64,000 nucleotides of DNA from Gammaproteobacteria bacterium (ex Lamellibrachia satsuma) (GTDB taxonomy: Bacteria; Pseudomonadota; Gammaproteobacteria; Chromatiales; Chromatiaceae). The translations under genes and the position numbers were made by a program. Positions 37,477-46,265 of the stretch are shown in pieces (position 1 is the first letter of the stretch; each line of letters starts with the position of its first letter). The notes below the pieces were generated by a model, which was not told the DNA's origin, did no database searches, and worked only from the letters and a program-made list of their open reading frames with translations. The stretch spans positions 3,450,001 to 3,514,000 of the forward strand of contig CP053680.1 in NCBI GenBank assembly GCA_019623805.1, given 5' to 3'.

Positions 37477-38048
37477 GTTTAATGGCTGGTCGGATCACTG
37501 CACTGACAATCCTGCTGACGCTTACGACGGTAGGACTCGCTGTGTTGTTGCACTATCAATGGAATGGCAGTCAAGTAGGCAAGGCGGAATTCTCTGAGCG
37601 CTTGCTATCGAACGGAGGCGAAAATAGCGATACCAATCGCACAAACCATGCCCCTTATGCCGCTCTGCCAAAGAGTGCCTATCGGGAAGTGCTGGAACGC
37701 CCCCTGTTCACTGAAGGACGTATTCCGCCAGTGGTAGAGAAGGCACAGATTGTTCCGGTTCAGGAGAATCTGGCCCTTAAGCTTGAAGGCGTCGTCTTTG
37801 TAAGCGAGCGGCACATCGCCATTGTGCGTGATATCAAGAGCAATGAGTTATTAAGACTTCCTGCTGGTGGAGATTACAAGGGATGGCAAGTTGCTGAGGT
37901 AGGCAAGGGGGAAGTCGTTTTGCGTAAAGGAAAAAGAAGTATCAACCTGATATTGGAAGCAGGTACCAGCATGCCTGTGAGAGCAAGCCGTATCTCTCCC
38001 AAGCAACTCTTGAAAAAACAGAAGATGCCGATCCTTGTTCCCAGGTGA
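37473..38048 (+). CDS. GspC-like (HR-domain) T2SS protein
   Basis: One N-terminal membrane helix (ITALTILLTLTTVGLAVLLHY) is followed by a periplasmic domain with REVLERPLFTEGRIPP and LKLEGVVFVSERHIAIVRD, the pattern of the GspC homology region that binds GspD. There is no PDZ domain, so it is a short form; annotation pipelines may call it GspN. The TTG start at 37473 is supported by GAGGAG at 37461-37466, which is too far from ATG 37482. It overlaps the gspM stop by 4 bp. Confidence 0.75.
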   Translation: MSLMAGRITALTILLTLTTVGLAVLLHYQWNGSQVGKAEFSERLLSNGGENSDTNRTNHAPYAALPKSAYREVLERPLFTEGRIPPVVEKAQIVPVQENLALKLEGVVFVSERHIAIVRDIKSNELLRLPAGGDYKGWQVAEVGKGEVVLRKGKRSINLILEAGTSMPVRASRISPKQLLKKQKMPILVPR

Positions 38049-38101
38049 CCCAGTGAAGGATTGGATTTTAACAGAGGCGGAAACCGCCTGGAGTAAACAC
38101 C

Positions 38102-39865
38102 ATGGCCTCAATCTATAGGGACTATTTCAGGATTGACGAGGATCCGTTCTCGATCACGCCGGATCCAAAATTCCTCTTTCTAAGCAGGAATCATCGTGAA
38201 GCTTTAGCCCATCTGCGGTTCGGCATGGAGGAGGGTGGCGGTTTCGTGCTGCTGACCGGTGGCGTGGGAACCGGAAAGACGTTGCTCTGTAGAAATCTGT
38301 TGGAGAGCCTGCCGAATGAAGTCGATGTCGCATTAATCCTCAATCCCCGGCTGCAGCCGTTTGAACTGGTGGCCTCTATCTGTGATGAGCTGCATGTCGA
38401 ATATCCTGCTGCAACTGAAAGCATCAAGGTGCTGGTCGACCAACTCAACACCAATCTACTAAGTTCCCACGCGGCTGGCCGGAGGACGGTGGTCATTATC
38501 GACGAGGCGCAGAATCTTAGCTATGAAGCCCTTGAACAGGTCAGGCTGTTAACCAATCTTGAAACCAAAACTGAAAAGCTGATGCAGATATTCCTCATCG
38601 GCCAATCCGAACTGAAAGAGATTCTGGATCAACCAAATCTGCGGCAGCTGACCCAGAGGATCACCGCCCGGTATCATTTAGAATCGATGGGTCGGCCTGA
38701 GACCAAAGAGTACATCAGGCATCGCCTCGAAGTGGTTGGGATTTCGCAACATCTCTTCACAAATAGCGCGTTGGAGGCGGTGTATCAACTTACCAAGGGT
38801 ATCCCCCGCCGGATTAATATCTTTTGTGAACGTGCAATGGTGGCTGCTTATGCGGAACGCAAAAATGAGGTTGACTACTTCTTGCTGAAGCGTGCGGCAG
38901 AAGAAGTGGGGGGCAACCGACGGAAGGGTAGATGGCACAGCCTGCTCACGGTTTCCGCTGTGGCAGCGGTATTGGTTGTTTTGAGTACCACCCTGTCGCT
39001 CAACGACAGCACAAATTTTGGAAACAATGTAGAGCATCAGATGCGGTTGCTTTTGGCGGATCTGAAAGGGCATAAAAAAGGTGCTCCTGTTATTCCAAAA
39101 GAGACCGTTATTGCCACCACCATCCCAAATAACAAGGTGGATTTCTCTCCAATTAAGATTGCACAGGCCGGTTATTCTGATTCAGAGGTGGCTGTGCCTG
39201 AAAAAGAGGAGCATCCGCTGGTCGATGGAAAAGAGTTCGAGGCAATGACTGCTGGGGAGGCGTTTTCAGAAGATCGGGCCTTCAGCGCGCTGCTCCGCTA
39301 TTGGAATGTTGATATTTCCGCCGTATTAGATGGCTCTGTATTCTGTCAGACTGCGGATGCCCATAAATTAAAATGTGTCTACGGCAAAGGCACTTGGACA
39401 AGTCTGGAGTATTTCAACAGACCGGTGATCATTGAGCTGGAAACATCCGATGGCCGTTTGGTCAACATGATGGTGACCGAATTGCACGGCAATAGAGTCG
39501 TGATTGATCATAACGGAGAACGCATGCAACTTGAACGGGCCACAATTGATCATCTGTGGTCCGGGAGCTATGTATTACTGTGGAAGCCACCGCAACTCAG
39601 CGAGACTGTTCTGGCTGTAGGTGCGCGCGGTCAGGATGTTATATGGCTTAATGACATACTTGACCGGGACGAAGGGATTTACGGGATCCAGACACAGGGC
39701 AAACGAAACGATAGATTTGATCAGACTCTGGTTGAACGGGTGGTCAGGTTTCAACAAAAACACGGTTTGACGCCAGATGGAATCGTAGGTGAGCAGACCC
39801 TTATTCAATTACAGTCCGCATCCGGCGATCCTGACGTGCCACTTCTGATGCAGTCGAAGGGATAG
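38102..39865 (+). CDS. gspA: ExeA/GspA ATPase with peptidoglycan-binding domain
   Basis: An N-terminal AAA domain has Walker A GGVGTGKT (53-60) and Walker B VVIIDEAQN (~129-137). A membrane helix is at ~281-300. A periplasmic part has a C39-peptidase-like region (LLRYWNVDISAVLDGSVFCQ), then a PG_binding_1 domain near the C-terminus (LVERVVRFQQKHGLTPDGIVG). ExeA with ExeB/GspB helps insert the secretin through peptidoglycan. At 587 residues it is slightly longer than the usual ~550. Confidence 0.93.
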   Translation: MASIYRDYFRIDEDPFSITPDPKFLFLSRNHREALAHLRFGMEEGGGFVLLTGGVGTGKTLLCRNLLESLPNEVDVALILNPRLQPFELVASICDELHVEYPAATESIKVLVDQLNTNLLSSHAAGRRTVVIIDEAQNLSYEALEQVRLLTNLETKTEKLMQIFLIGQSELKEILDQPNLRQLTQRITARYHLESMGRPETKEYIRHRLEVVGISQHLFTNSALEAVYQLTKGIPRRINIFCERAMVAAYAERKNEVDYFLLKRAAEEVGGNRRKGRWHSLLTVSAVAAVLVVLSTTLSLNDSTNFGNNVEHQMRLLLADLKGHKKGAPVIPKETVIATTIPNNKVDFSPIKIAQAGYSDSEVAVPEKEEHPLVDGKEFEAMTAGEAFSEDRAFSALLRYWNVDISAVLDGSVFCQTADAHKLKCVYGKGTWTSLEYFNRPVIIELETSDGRLVNMMVTELHGNRVVIDHNGERMQLERATIDHLWSGSYVLLWKPPQLSETVLAVGARGQDVIWLNDILDRDEGIYGIQTQGKRNDRFDQTLVERVVRFQQKHGLTPDGIVGEQTLIQLQSASGDPDVPLLMQSKG

Positions 39866-39875
39866 GGTGGGCGAT

Positions 39876-40769
39876 ATGTCATATATCTTAAACGCATTGG
39901 ATCAGGCAGACAGAGAGAGGAACAAAGGTGGTGACGCTGAACGACCGCCAGTGTCCGGCAGCCCAAAGGCAAACTACAAGCCGACATGGCTTATTGCGGC
40001 GATGGGGCTACTGTTACTGAGCGGGATTGCCGCGTTGCTTGCGCTTAACGGTATCAATGCCCCTGTCCCTGCTGAACAAACGAGTGAAACGCAGACGGTC
40101 AGGCATCTGCCGCCTAAAAAGGAATTGCCGAAGAAACACCTTTCCACACAACAGCGGGGTACCCCTTTGCTGGCCTCGATAAAAAAGGGGGGGCAGCAAC
40201 AAGAGGCTCCAAGGAAACCTAATGCAATGAGCAGCCCTGAAATAGGCATGCTGGATTTCAACAAGGCTAAGGCGGCGAATAATAGTAATGTTCTGACAAC
40301 AAGTGTTCCGTCGCCGGTAACAGTTGATCGACAGAACAATCCGCCCGATACCTCTACTGATCGGAAAACAGTGGAAGTCAGCGATGCTGTTGAAGGTGTT
40401 GAGTCGACCGATCAGCAGATCCCCGTAACCCTACCTTTCGTACAGCCACCGCCGACGATGGTAGTGAATGCTGAGCCTCCCTCATCTGAGATCGTGGCAA
40501 ATAAGTCAGACAGTGAAATTCCTTTGATCTTTGAATTGCCCTATACAAAAAGGCTGCCGATACCTGATATCACAATCAACGTGCATGTCTACAATTCCAA
40601 TGCGGACAAACGCTTTGCCATTATCAATATGCGTAAGTATCGGGAGGGGGACCAGTTGCAGGGCAGCAGCGTAAAGCTGTCCCAGGTAACGCCGCATGGC
40701 ATCGTTATTGATTATGGGAATGGCTTGGTGCGGATTGATAAGGATGTGGTCTATCGGAAGTCTACTTAG
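39876..40769 (+). CDS. gspB: T2SS protein GspB
   Basis: MSYILNALDQADRER is the conserved GspB N-terminus. One membrane helix (TWLIAAMGLLLLSGIAALLAL, ~36-56) is followed by a long Pro/Ser/Gln-rich linker and a C-terminal T2SSB domain (INVHVYNSNADKRFAIINMR, then KLSQVTPHGIVIDYGNGLVRI). ATG 39876 is chosen over GTG 39867. It closes the operon and partners GspA. Confidence 0.93.
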   Translation: MSYILNALDQADRERNKGGDAERPPVSGSPKANYKPTWLIAAMGLLLLSGIAALLALNGINAPVPAEQTSETQTVRHLPPKKELPKKHLSTQQRGTPLLASIKKGGQQQEAPRKPNAMSSPEIGMLDFNKAKAANNSNVLTTSVPSPVTVDRQNNPPDTSTDRKTVEVSDAVEGVESTDQQIPVTLPFVQPPPTMVVNAEPPSSEIVANKSDSEIPLIFELPYTKRLPIPDITINVHVYNSNADKRFAIINMRKYREGDQLQGSSVKLSQVTPHGIVIDYGNGLVRIDKDVVYRKST

Positions 40770-40796
40770 TTTGGTTGATATTTCATCTTTTTACGC

Positions 40797-40932
40797 TTAA
40801 GGGATTCTGATTAATTGTCATTTCGAGCATAGTGGGAAATCTCAATCCACATAGCCTATTGACAGCAATGTAGTTTGAGATCTCTCCCTGTGGTCGAGAT
40901 GACAGTAACCCAATTATTCATGAGTTTCTTAA
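40797..40932. repeat. 136-bp MITE-like inverted-repeat element, copy 2
   Basis: TTAAGGGATTCTGATTAATT at the left and a complementary end TTTCTTAA at 40925-40932 bound it. The inner GTCATTTCGAGCATAG, TTGAGATCTCTCCC and GGTCGAGATGACAGT match copy 1 (14878-15014). It fills most of the 325-bp gap between gspB and the response regulator gene and may separate the two transcription units. Confidence 0.8.
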
Positions 40933-41094
40933 TGCTTCTTCATGAAACGGGAAATATTTATCCCCTTAAAGCCAGAGGTTTCAGCGCGCTGACAACTTGA
41001 TCCCGGAAGTCTGACGGACTGCCATTTCTTGCCTAAATCAGGATTTGGGTCCATGTTAAATTCACTGTTCTCTGAATATTGGGTAACTAATGCC

Positions 41095-41754
41095 ATGACG
41101 CGACTTCTTTTAGTGGAAGATGATGAGCTCCTTGGTGACGGTATTTGTAAGGTCCTCTCTCGAAGGGGGGATCAGTTGGAATGGGTTCGTGATGGACGCT
41201 CTGCGCTCACTGCGATAATTGAGGGGGACCCGGATCTGGTACTGCTCGATATCAATCTTCCTGATATCTCAGGCTTCGATATTCTGAAAACTGTTCGGTC
41301 AGCGGACAATGATGTGCCGATACTGGTCCTTACCGCTCGTAGTAGCGTCTCCAACCGGGTGTTTGCACTCGATAACGGTGCAGATGACTACCTGGTAAAA
41401 CCCTTTGATACCGATGAGTTATGTGCCCGTGTCCGTGCATTGCGACGTCGCTCTGCCAGTCAAAACGAGGGTCGGCTGCGTTGTGGTGAGCTGGTGATGG
41501 ATACATTGGCGTTGACTTTGACGTTGGCAGGAGACCCCGTCAATTTATCGATACGGGAGTTTGCCTTGTTGCGGACGCTTATGGAGAACCGGGGGAGAGT
41601 CATGTCGCGTCATCAGCTGGAAGAGGAGCTCTACGGATGGGATGTAGAAGTGGCGAGTAACACCATCGAAGTCCATATTCACAACCTGCGCAAGAAATTG
41701 ACCGGCTGCATTATTCGTACGGTACGTGGTGTCGGCTACATTATAGAAAAATGA
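41095..41754 (+). CDS. OmpR/QseB/PmrA-type response regulator
   Basis: The receiver domain has the acidic pocket (VEDDELL), phospho-acceptor D52 (LVLLDINLPDISG), T in LVLTARSS and K in DDYLVKPFD. The winged-helix Trans_reg_C domain ends TIEVHIHNLRKKL and IIRTVRGVGYIIEK. The residue pattern is closest to the QseB/PmrA/TctD group. ATG 41095 (MTRLLLVEDD) is chosen over an in-frame TTG at 41029 with an unrelated leader. It overlaps the kinase gene by ATGA. A tandem CTTAAG site at 43118-43134 before the cytochrome gene is a likely target. Confidence 0.92.
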   Translation: MTRLLLVEDDELLGDGICKVLSRRGDQLEWVRDGRSALTAIIEGDPDLVLLDINLPDISGFDILKTVRSADNDVPILVLTARSSVSNRVFALDNGADDYLVKPFDTDELCARVRALRRRSASQNEGRLRCGELVMDTLALTLTLAGDPVNLSIREFALLRTLMENRGRVMSRHQLEEELYGWDVEVASNTIEVHIHNLRKKLTGCIIRTVRGVGYIIEK

Positions 41755-43096
41755 AACACTCTCTACGGTTTCGTCTGCTCTTCTTTGTCCTGACCAGTTT
41801 TATTGTCGGTTGGTTGACGATTTCCGGGTTTACCTGGTGGCGTGCCGCGGCCGAGGCTGATGCCCTGTTTGATGAACAGCTTTTTCAACTCGCCACCTTG
41901 CTGGCTGTCGTGACGTCACATGAGGCTGAAGAGCAGGATCTCGACGAGTTTGCGGAGGAAGCCACCCGCCAGTGTTCCAGGTGTGGTCCTCCAATGGCCA
42001 ACTGCTGGTACATGGTCCAAATGCTCCCAGGAAACCCTTATCACTCAATTTCGAAACCGGGTACAGCGATGAGATGATGATAGGGCGTCAATGGCGTGTC
42101 TATACCCGTTATACGAGTGATAAACAGCATCGAATCCAGGTGGCGCAGGAGAGCATCAGCCGGGAAGTCAGAATGCTTGGTTTTGTGGTAAATATCCTAT
42201 CCCCTTTATTGCTGGCTCTACCGATGATCGGGGTACTTTGGTGGGTTGTCGTGCGGGCATTGAATCCACTGAGAAGGCTGGTTCATCAAATTGGTGCGCG
42301 CAGTGCCAGCAATCTTGAAGCAATCGACACTGCAATAGTGCCGGTTGAAGCGAAGGTGTTGGTGGATGCCATCAACGATCTGTTCCAGAAGCTGCAATTT
42401 TCCATCGAACGCTACAACAGGTTTACCGCCGATGCCGCCCATGAACTGCGAACCCCACTCGCGGGTTCAGTGGTTCAAATCCAAGCGGCACTTGAAAGCA
42501 GTGATGAAGGTGAACGGAAACATTCGTTAACTCAGGCATTGAAAGGCCTGTCAAGACTCAATCGCCTGGTGGAACAGTTGCTGGTGTTTTCGCGTATGGA
42601 GCCGGAAGTGGCGAAGTTGGAGTTTGCCACTCTGGATTTGAAGGAGCTGTCGGTTGAGGTGGTATCGGAATATGCTCCCGGTTATCTCGAAAAGGGTGTT
42701 GCCCTGGAACTGGAGGCTCCGAATCCGGTAAAGCTCAAGGGTAATAGAGAACTGCTCGTGATTGCCTTGGGAAATCTGTTGGATAACGCTGCCCGGGTTA
42801 CCCCAGCCGGCGGAGTGATTAAGGTTAGTCTCCTGGCCGATGATGACTCTGTCTCCCTTGTGGTAATAGATACCGGGCCAGGTATAGCCGATCACAACAA
42901 GGCGTTGGTTTTCGGCCGGTTTTACCGCCTCATCGGCACTACTGGTCAGGGTAGTGGCCTTGGTCTGTCGATCGTTCATAGCGCGGTGAGACTGCATGGA
43001 GGGGTGGTCACATTGGAAGATGGTGAAGAGGGAAGAGGACTCCAGGTCGTGATTAAAATTCCTATTAGGAAATCCATTCCGCCCCAGGCTGAATAA
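41751..43096 (+). pseudogene. QseC-like sensor histidine kinase, frameshifted
   Basis: The first segment (41751 to ~41972) encodes TM1 (LLFFVLTSFIVGWLTISGF) and the start of the sensor region, up to EEATRQ. The second (41972-43096) continues FQVWSSNGQLLVHGPNAP, TM2, a HAMP-like linker, the H-box FTADAAHELRTPLAG, the N-box LLDNAARVTP, the G-box DTGPGI and GQGSGLGLSIVHSA. Inserting one G (CAG-GTG-TTC) at ~41972 gives one continuous kinase of ~448 residues. All catalytic motifs are intact, so a sequencing indel is plausible. Confidence 0.85.
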
Positions 43097-43117
43097 TTGT
43101 GAAATAATTCCCAAAAA

Positions 43118-43158
43118 CTTAAGCAATTCTTAAGATTCACTGGCTACCTTGGTATACA
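43118..43158 (+). promoter_or_regulatory. Promoter with PmrA/QseB-like tandem site
   Basis: CTTAAG (43118-43123), N5, CTTAAG (43129-43134), then a -10 TATACA at 43153-43158. The second half-site overlaps the -35 position (17 bp spacing). The 11-bp spacing of direct repeats matches boxes known for PmrA and QseB. A hairpin CGGTCG-N7-CGACCG (43166-43184) and a strong ribosome site (AGGGGGA, ~43203) follow. Confidence 0.65.
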
Positions 43159-43218
43159 GAGTCAGCGGTCGATCTCAGCGACCGAAGGCACATACATATA
43201 CCAGGGGGAATAGCCAAT

Positions 43219-45813
43219 ATGTTTACAGACTACGTGCGATTTCTAGTTAGCGCCGGAGTTGTCTTGTGTATTTCACTACCGGGGATCTCCTCAGCAGGTA
43301 GTGACAGATTCAAAATTGAAGAAGCCAAATGGGATAGTGAGATATCCCGTCTGAATGTAAAAGGCAAGGGAATGGGGGACAAAACAGTCACCCTGATGTA
43401 TGCATCTGACCAGACCGTGATCAACAGCATGGCTGTCGTTTCCGGTGAATGGAAATTCAAAGAGTACGATCTGGCTGTGGTTCCCTGCAGTGTGCGGGCA
43501 GTTCAATCAGATGGGATGGTTGCCGAGAAGCGAGTCAAGCATGCCCCCCATGATTGCGATTCAGGTGATACCGGTGGCGGAACGCCTCCCCCGGTTGTGA
43601 TACCTCCACCGGTTGGGACCGAGGTCTCGATCAACTCCACAAGCCAGAATGGAACACCCGGCATTCCGGTAGCCGAGCAACCCCTGGTCAACCAGAATGG
43701 CTACAAGATCTTCGCCATCAACGATCTGGGAATGCACTGCGGCGACCTGGATACCCGTGTATCCAGTATTCTGCCCCCCTTCAATGTACTGCATGCCACA
43801 GTTATCCAACAAGGCAATGACCCAAAGGTCATGTTGCCTGCTGATGGCGTTAGTGTTGTCTATTCGGCGGCCTCAAACCCGCTTGATCCTATCCTTAGCG
43901 GTGAGAACTCGGCCGGTTCAGGTCCTGTTGCCTCCAGCATGCTGCCCGATGGCAGTGTATATAAAACCAACTTCTGGGAAGGCGCGCTAGCGGCTTACGA
44001 TGCCTTCTACCCACAGGGAATCCTGCCAGCCTTCTATCCGCCAGGCGCCAATATCCTGGATCTGGGCCTGCCCATGCCGAATGTGGAGCAGCTCTATCTG
44101 GGAGATGGCAACCTGGCTGCGGATCAACAGTCCATGCCAGGTCGCCATGGCGCGTATGCGGACAATCTCACCGAGCTGTTCGAAGCCTTTGTGATGGATC
44201 AGCCCTTCTTTACCAACCCAGCCTTTAAATTCGGTTATGTAAAGGAAGGGGTGAACTGGTATGAAGCGCCAGGCATACCTTTGACCGCCTATGATGACTT
44301 CGGCCTTGAAAACCCCTGGCCACTGTTTCGGGTTCAGGCTATCGATGCAGGTGGAACTGTTCTGGCATCCAACGATACGGTTGTTCCGATCTCCGGTGAG
44401 GCCAATTGCGGTTCCTGTCACAACGCGCCGGTTGACGGCGGTAACGGTGAAGCGACTAGAAGTCTCGTTGGCGAACCGGCCACTGTGCTCGACGACCCAC
44501 AACTGGATGCAGTGCCCCTTGATGTCAGCCTGGAGTATGCCGCGGACCTCAACCTGGTCCGTCTGCATGACCAGAAGCACGGCACCGACCTGGAGAACTC
44601 CCAGCCGGTGGTCTGCCAGACCTGCCACTACACGCCGGCGCTTGATCTGGCGCAGTTGGGTCCGCTGGGGCCCGAGAATGACGGACCGCTCGTACTCAAC
44701 GGTGTGACCGTATCGGACTCTCTCGCCAACGGACGTGATCAGATCAAACACAAATCCATGTCCAATGTGATGCACAGTCATCACGGCACCGTAACCGATG
44801 CCAATGGCGAGAAGCTCTTTCCCGACATGCCGCCAGCCATCAAGAACGATCTTGGCATAGTTGAGAACTTTCAGGAGCGCCGGGATGCCTTGGAAGCAAC
44901 CTGTTACCAGTGCCACCCCGGCAGACGTACCGACTGTCTGCGTGGTGCCATGTCCAATGGCGGCATGCTCTGTCAGGACTGCCACGGCAACATGGAACAG
45001 GTGGGTAACGATTTTACCCGTAATGTTGCACCGACCCCACCTTCAGCCGTGGGTGCCTTCGAGTTGGGTGGCGGATTCTATAAAACGCCGGAGCTGGTTG
45101 CAGAGGATGTAGGCAAAAGCCAGCCACGTGTTCCCTGGGCCAACGAACCCGGTTGCGGTTCCTGCCATACCGGTGATGCCATGGATAGTCTGTCAGGTAC
45201 TGTCGGCACGGTGGTCAACAATGTTGATGCCGATGCAAATGTGGACGGTATCCGTCTGTTCCAGGCCTTCCGCAGCGACGATGCCAAGGCCACCCCGATT
45301 GTTCCCAGCAACAAGCGTTTTGCTGAGAATGTGATCGAGGCGAACAATCCCGCAGTGTCCGGTCCTGATGATTCTCGTATCGGTAACCCAATGCTTTACC
45401 GGGTCAGCACCGGACACGAAGGTATCTTCTGCGAGGCTTGCCACGGCGCCACTCATGGTATCTGGCCGAACAAGAACCCAGATGCCAACGATAATGTCGC
45501 CGCCGTTCAGTTGCAGGGGCACACCGGCACGGTCTCCGAGTGCAGCACCTGCCACACGGGTGACTTGGGCAACACCTTGGAAGGTCCTCATGGCATGCAC
45601 CCGGTTGGAGACACTTCGTTCTCTGATGGCGGGCACGAAGACCTGGCCGAGAAAAATCCCGACGCCTGTCGTGCCTGTCATGGTGTGAACGGCGAGGGAA
45701 CGGTACTTGCCCGTGCGGCGACAGACCGCACCCTGTCCAACGAGGGCGAGTCGATCACTCTTGCCAGAGGAGAGCCGGTGACCTGCACGCATTGTCATGA
45801 AAATGAACTGTAA
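43219..45813 (+). CDS. Secreted nine-haem cytochrome c
   Basis: A Sec signal peptide (ends ~GISSAG) is followed by a beta-rich domain, a Pro-rich linker (~residues 120-135) and a domain starting NQNGYKIFAINDLGMHCGDLD. Nine CxxCH motifs follow between residues ~397 and 860: CGSCH, CQTCH, CYQCH, CQDCH, CGSCH, CEACH, CSTCH, CRACH and CTHCH. Additional His residues suitable as distal ligands are abundant. At 864 residues it is large for this haem count, so over half is non-haem. Likely location is periplasm or cell surface. It is the first gene of the copper/haem cluster and has its own promoter and terminator. I do not recognise a characterised homologue. Extracellular electron transfer is inferred from neighbours. 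Confidence 0.88.
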   Translation: MFTDYVRFLVSAGVVLCISLPGISSAGSDRFKIEEAKWDSEISRLNVKGKGMGDKTVTLMYASDQTVINSMAVVSGEWKFKEYDLAVVPCSVRAVQSDGMVAEKRVKHAPHDCDSGDTGGGTPPPVVIPPPVGTEVSINSTSQNGTPGIPVAEQPLVNQNGYKIFAINDLGMHCGDLDTRVSSILPPFNVLHATVIQQGNDPKVMLPADGVSVVYSAASNPLDPILSGENSAGSGPVASSMLPDGSVYKTNFWEGALAAYDAFYPQGILPAFYPPGANILDLGLPMPNVEQLYLGDGNLAADQQSMPGRHGAYADNLTELFEAFVMDQPFFTNPAFKFGYVKEGVNWYEAPGIPLTAYDDFGLENPWPLFRVQAIDAGGTVLASNDTVVPISGEANCGSCHNAPVDGGNGEATRSLVGEPATVLDDPQLDAVPLDVSLEYAADLNLVRLHDQKHGTDLENSQPVVCQTCHYTPALDLAQLGPLGPENDGPLVLNGVTVSDSLANGRDQIKHKSMSNVMHSHHGTVTDANGEKLFPDMPPAIKNDLGIVENFQERRDALEATCYQCHPGRRTDCLRGAMSNGGMLCQDCHGNMEQVGNDFTRNVAPTPPSAVGAFELGGGFYKTPELVAEDVGKSQPRVPWANEPGCGSCHTGDAMDSLSGTVGTVVNNVDADANVDGIRLFQAFRSDDAKATPIVPSNKRFAENVIEANNPAVSGPDDSRIGNPMLYRVSTGHEGIFCEACHGATHGIWPNKNPDANDNVAAVQLQGHTGTVSECSTCHTGDLGNTLEGPHGMHPVGDTSFSDGGHEDLAEKNPDACRACHGVNGEGTVLARAATDRTLSNEGESITLARGEPVTCTHCHENEL

Positions 45814-45846
45814 TAAATAAACAGTCTCTTCAACCCAATCCCCTTT

Positions 45847-45876
45847 ACCCGCGTTGCTTTGCACGCGGGTTTTTCT
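45847..45876 (+). terminator. Rho-independent terminator after the cytochrome gene
   Basis: The perfect stem ACCCGCGT / ACGCGGGT (45847-45854 and 45863-45870), with an 8-nt loop, is followed by TTTTTCTTT. It ends the cytochrome transcript 34 bp after its stop. Confidence 0.9.
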
Positions 45877-46265
45877 TTGGGCGCTGTTTTTTTGTTAAAG
45901 TTTTCAGCCCTCCTGCCGTTATGGAAGTACGGCACGTCTGCTCAACCCTCCCTTCTATCGACTCAACCCTACCACTCAAAGCTACTGTTTTTCTTTGTGT
46001 TTTGATTGGAAGACTGTATTTCCTTTCGTCGATACCCTAGCTACAGGGTAGGGGTTCACCTGCCCACTGACTGCATTTTTTCCTGCTTTTAACTGGGGAG
46101 TCGTGCAGTCAATCATTCTTAGTTCTGCCGGTAGTCTCCGGGACTTGTTCGGCCTAAATTTGTCACCGTAGTCCAACAAATTTCTTTTTTTACGGGAGAT
46201 GCGCCGTTATGGCGTGGGGAATGATCCTGATTTCAGGGTCTTTCATAGCTCGGAGAGTGAAAGTT
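45877..46265 (+). other. 389-bp leader region before the giant exported protein
   Basis: A perfect hairpin TACCCT-N6-AGGGTA (46033-46050) is followed by Pyr-rich sequence. No promoter pair is convincing. GGAGAG at ~46251 precedes the ATG at 46266. No gene is supported. Confidence 0.4.

Noticed and set aside
40928..40944. Possible second CTTAAT-type regulator box before the response regulator gene
   Set aside because: The second half-site (TTCATG) does not match, and the first lies in the end of the MITE-like repeat.
43987..44985. A 332-residue minus-strand open frame
   Set aside because: It is antisense to the cytochrome gene, whose CxxCH motifs confirm the plus strand.
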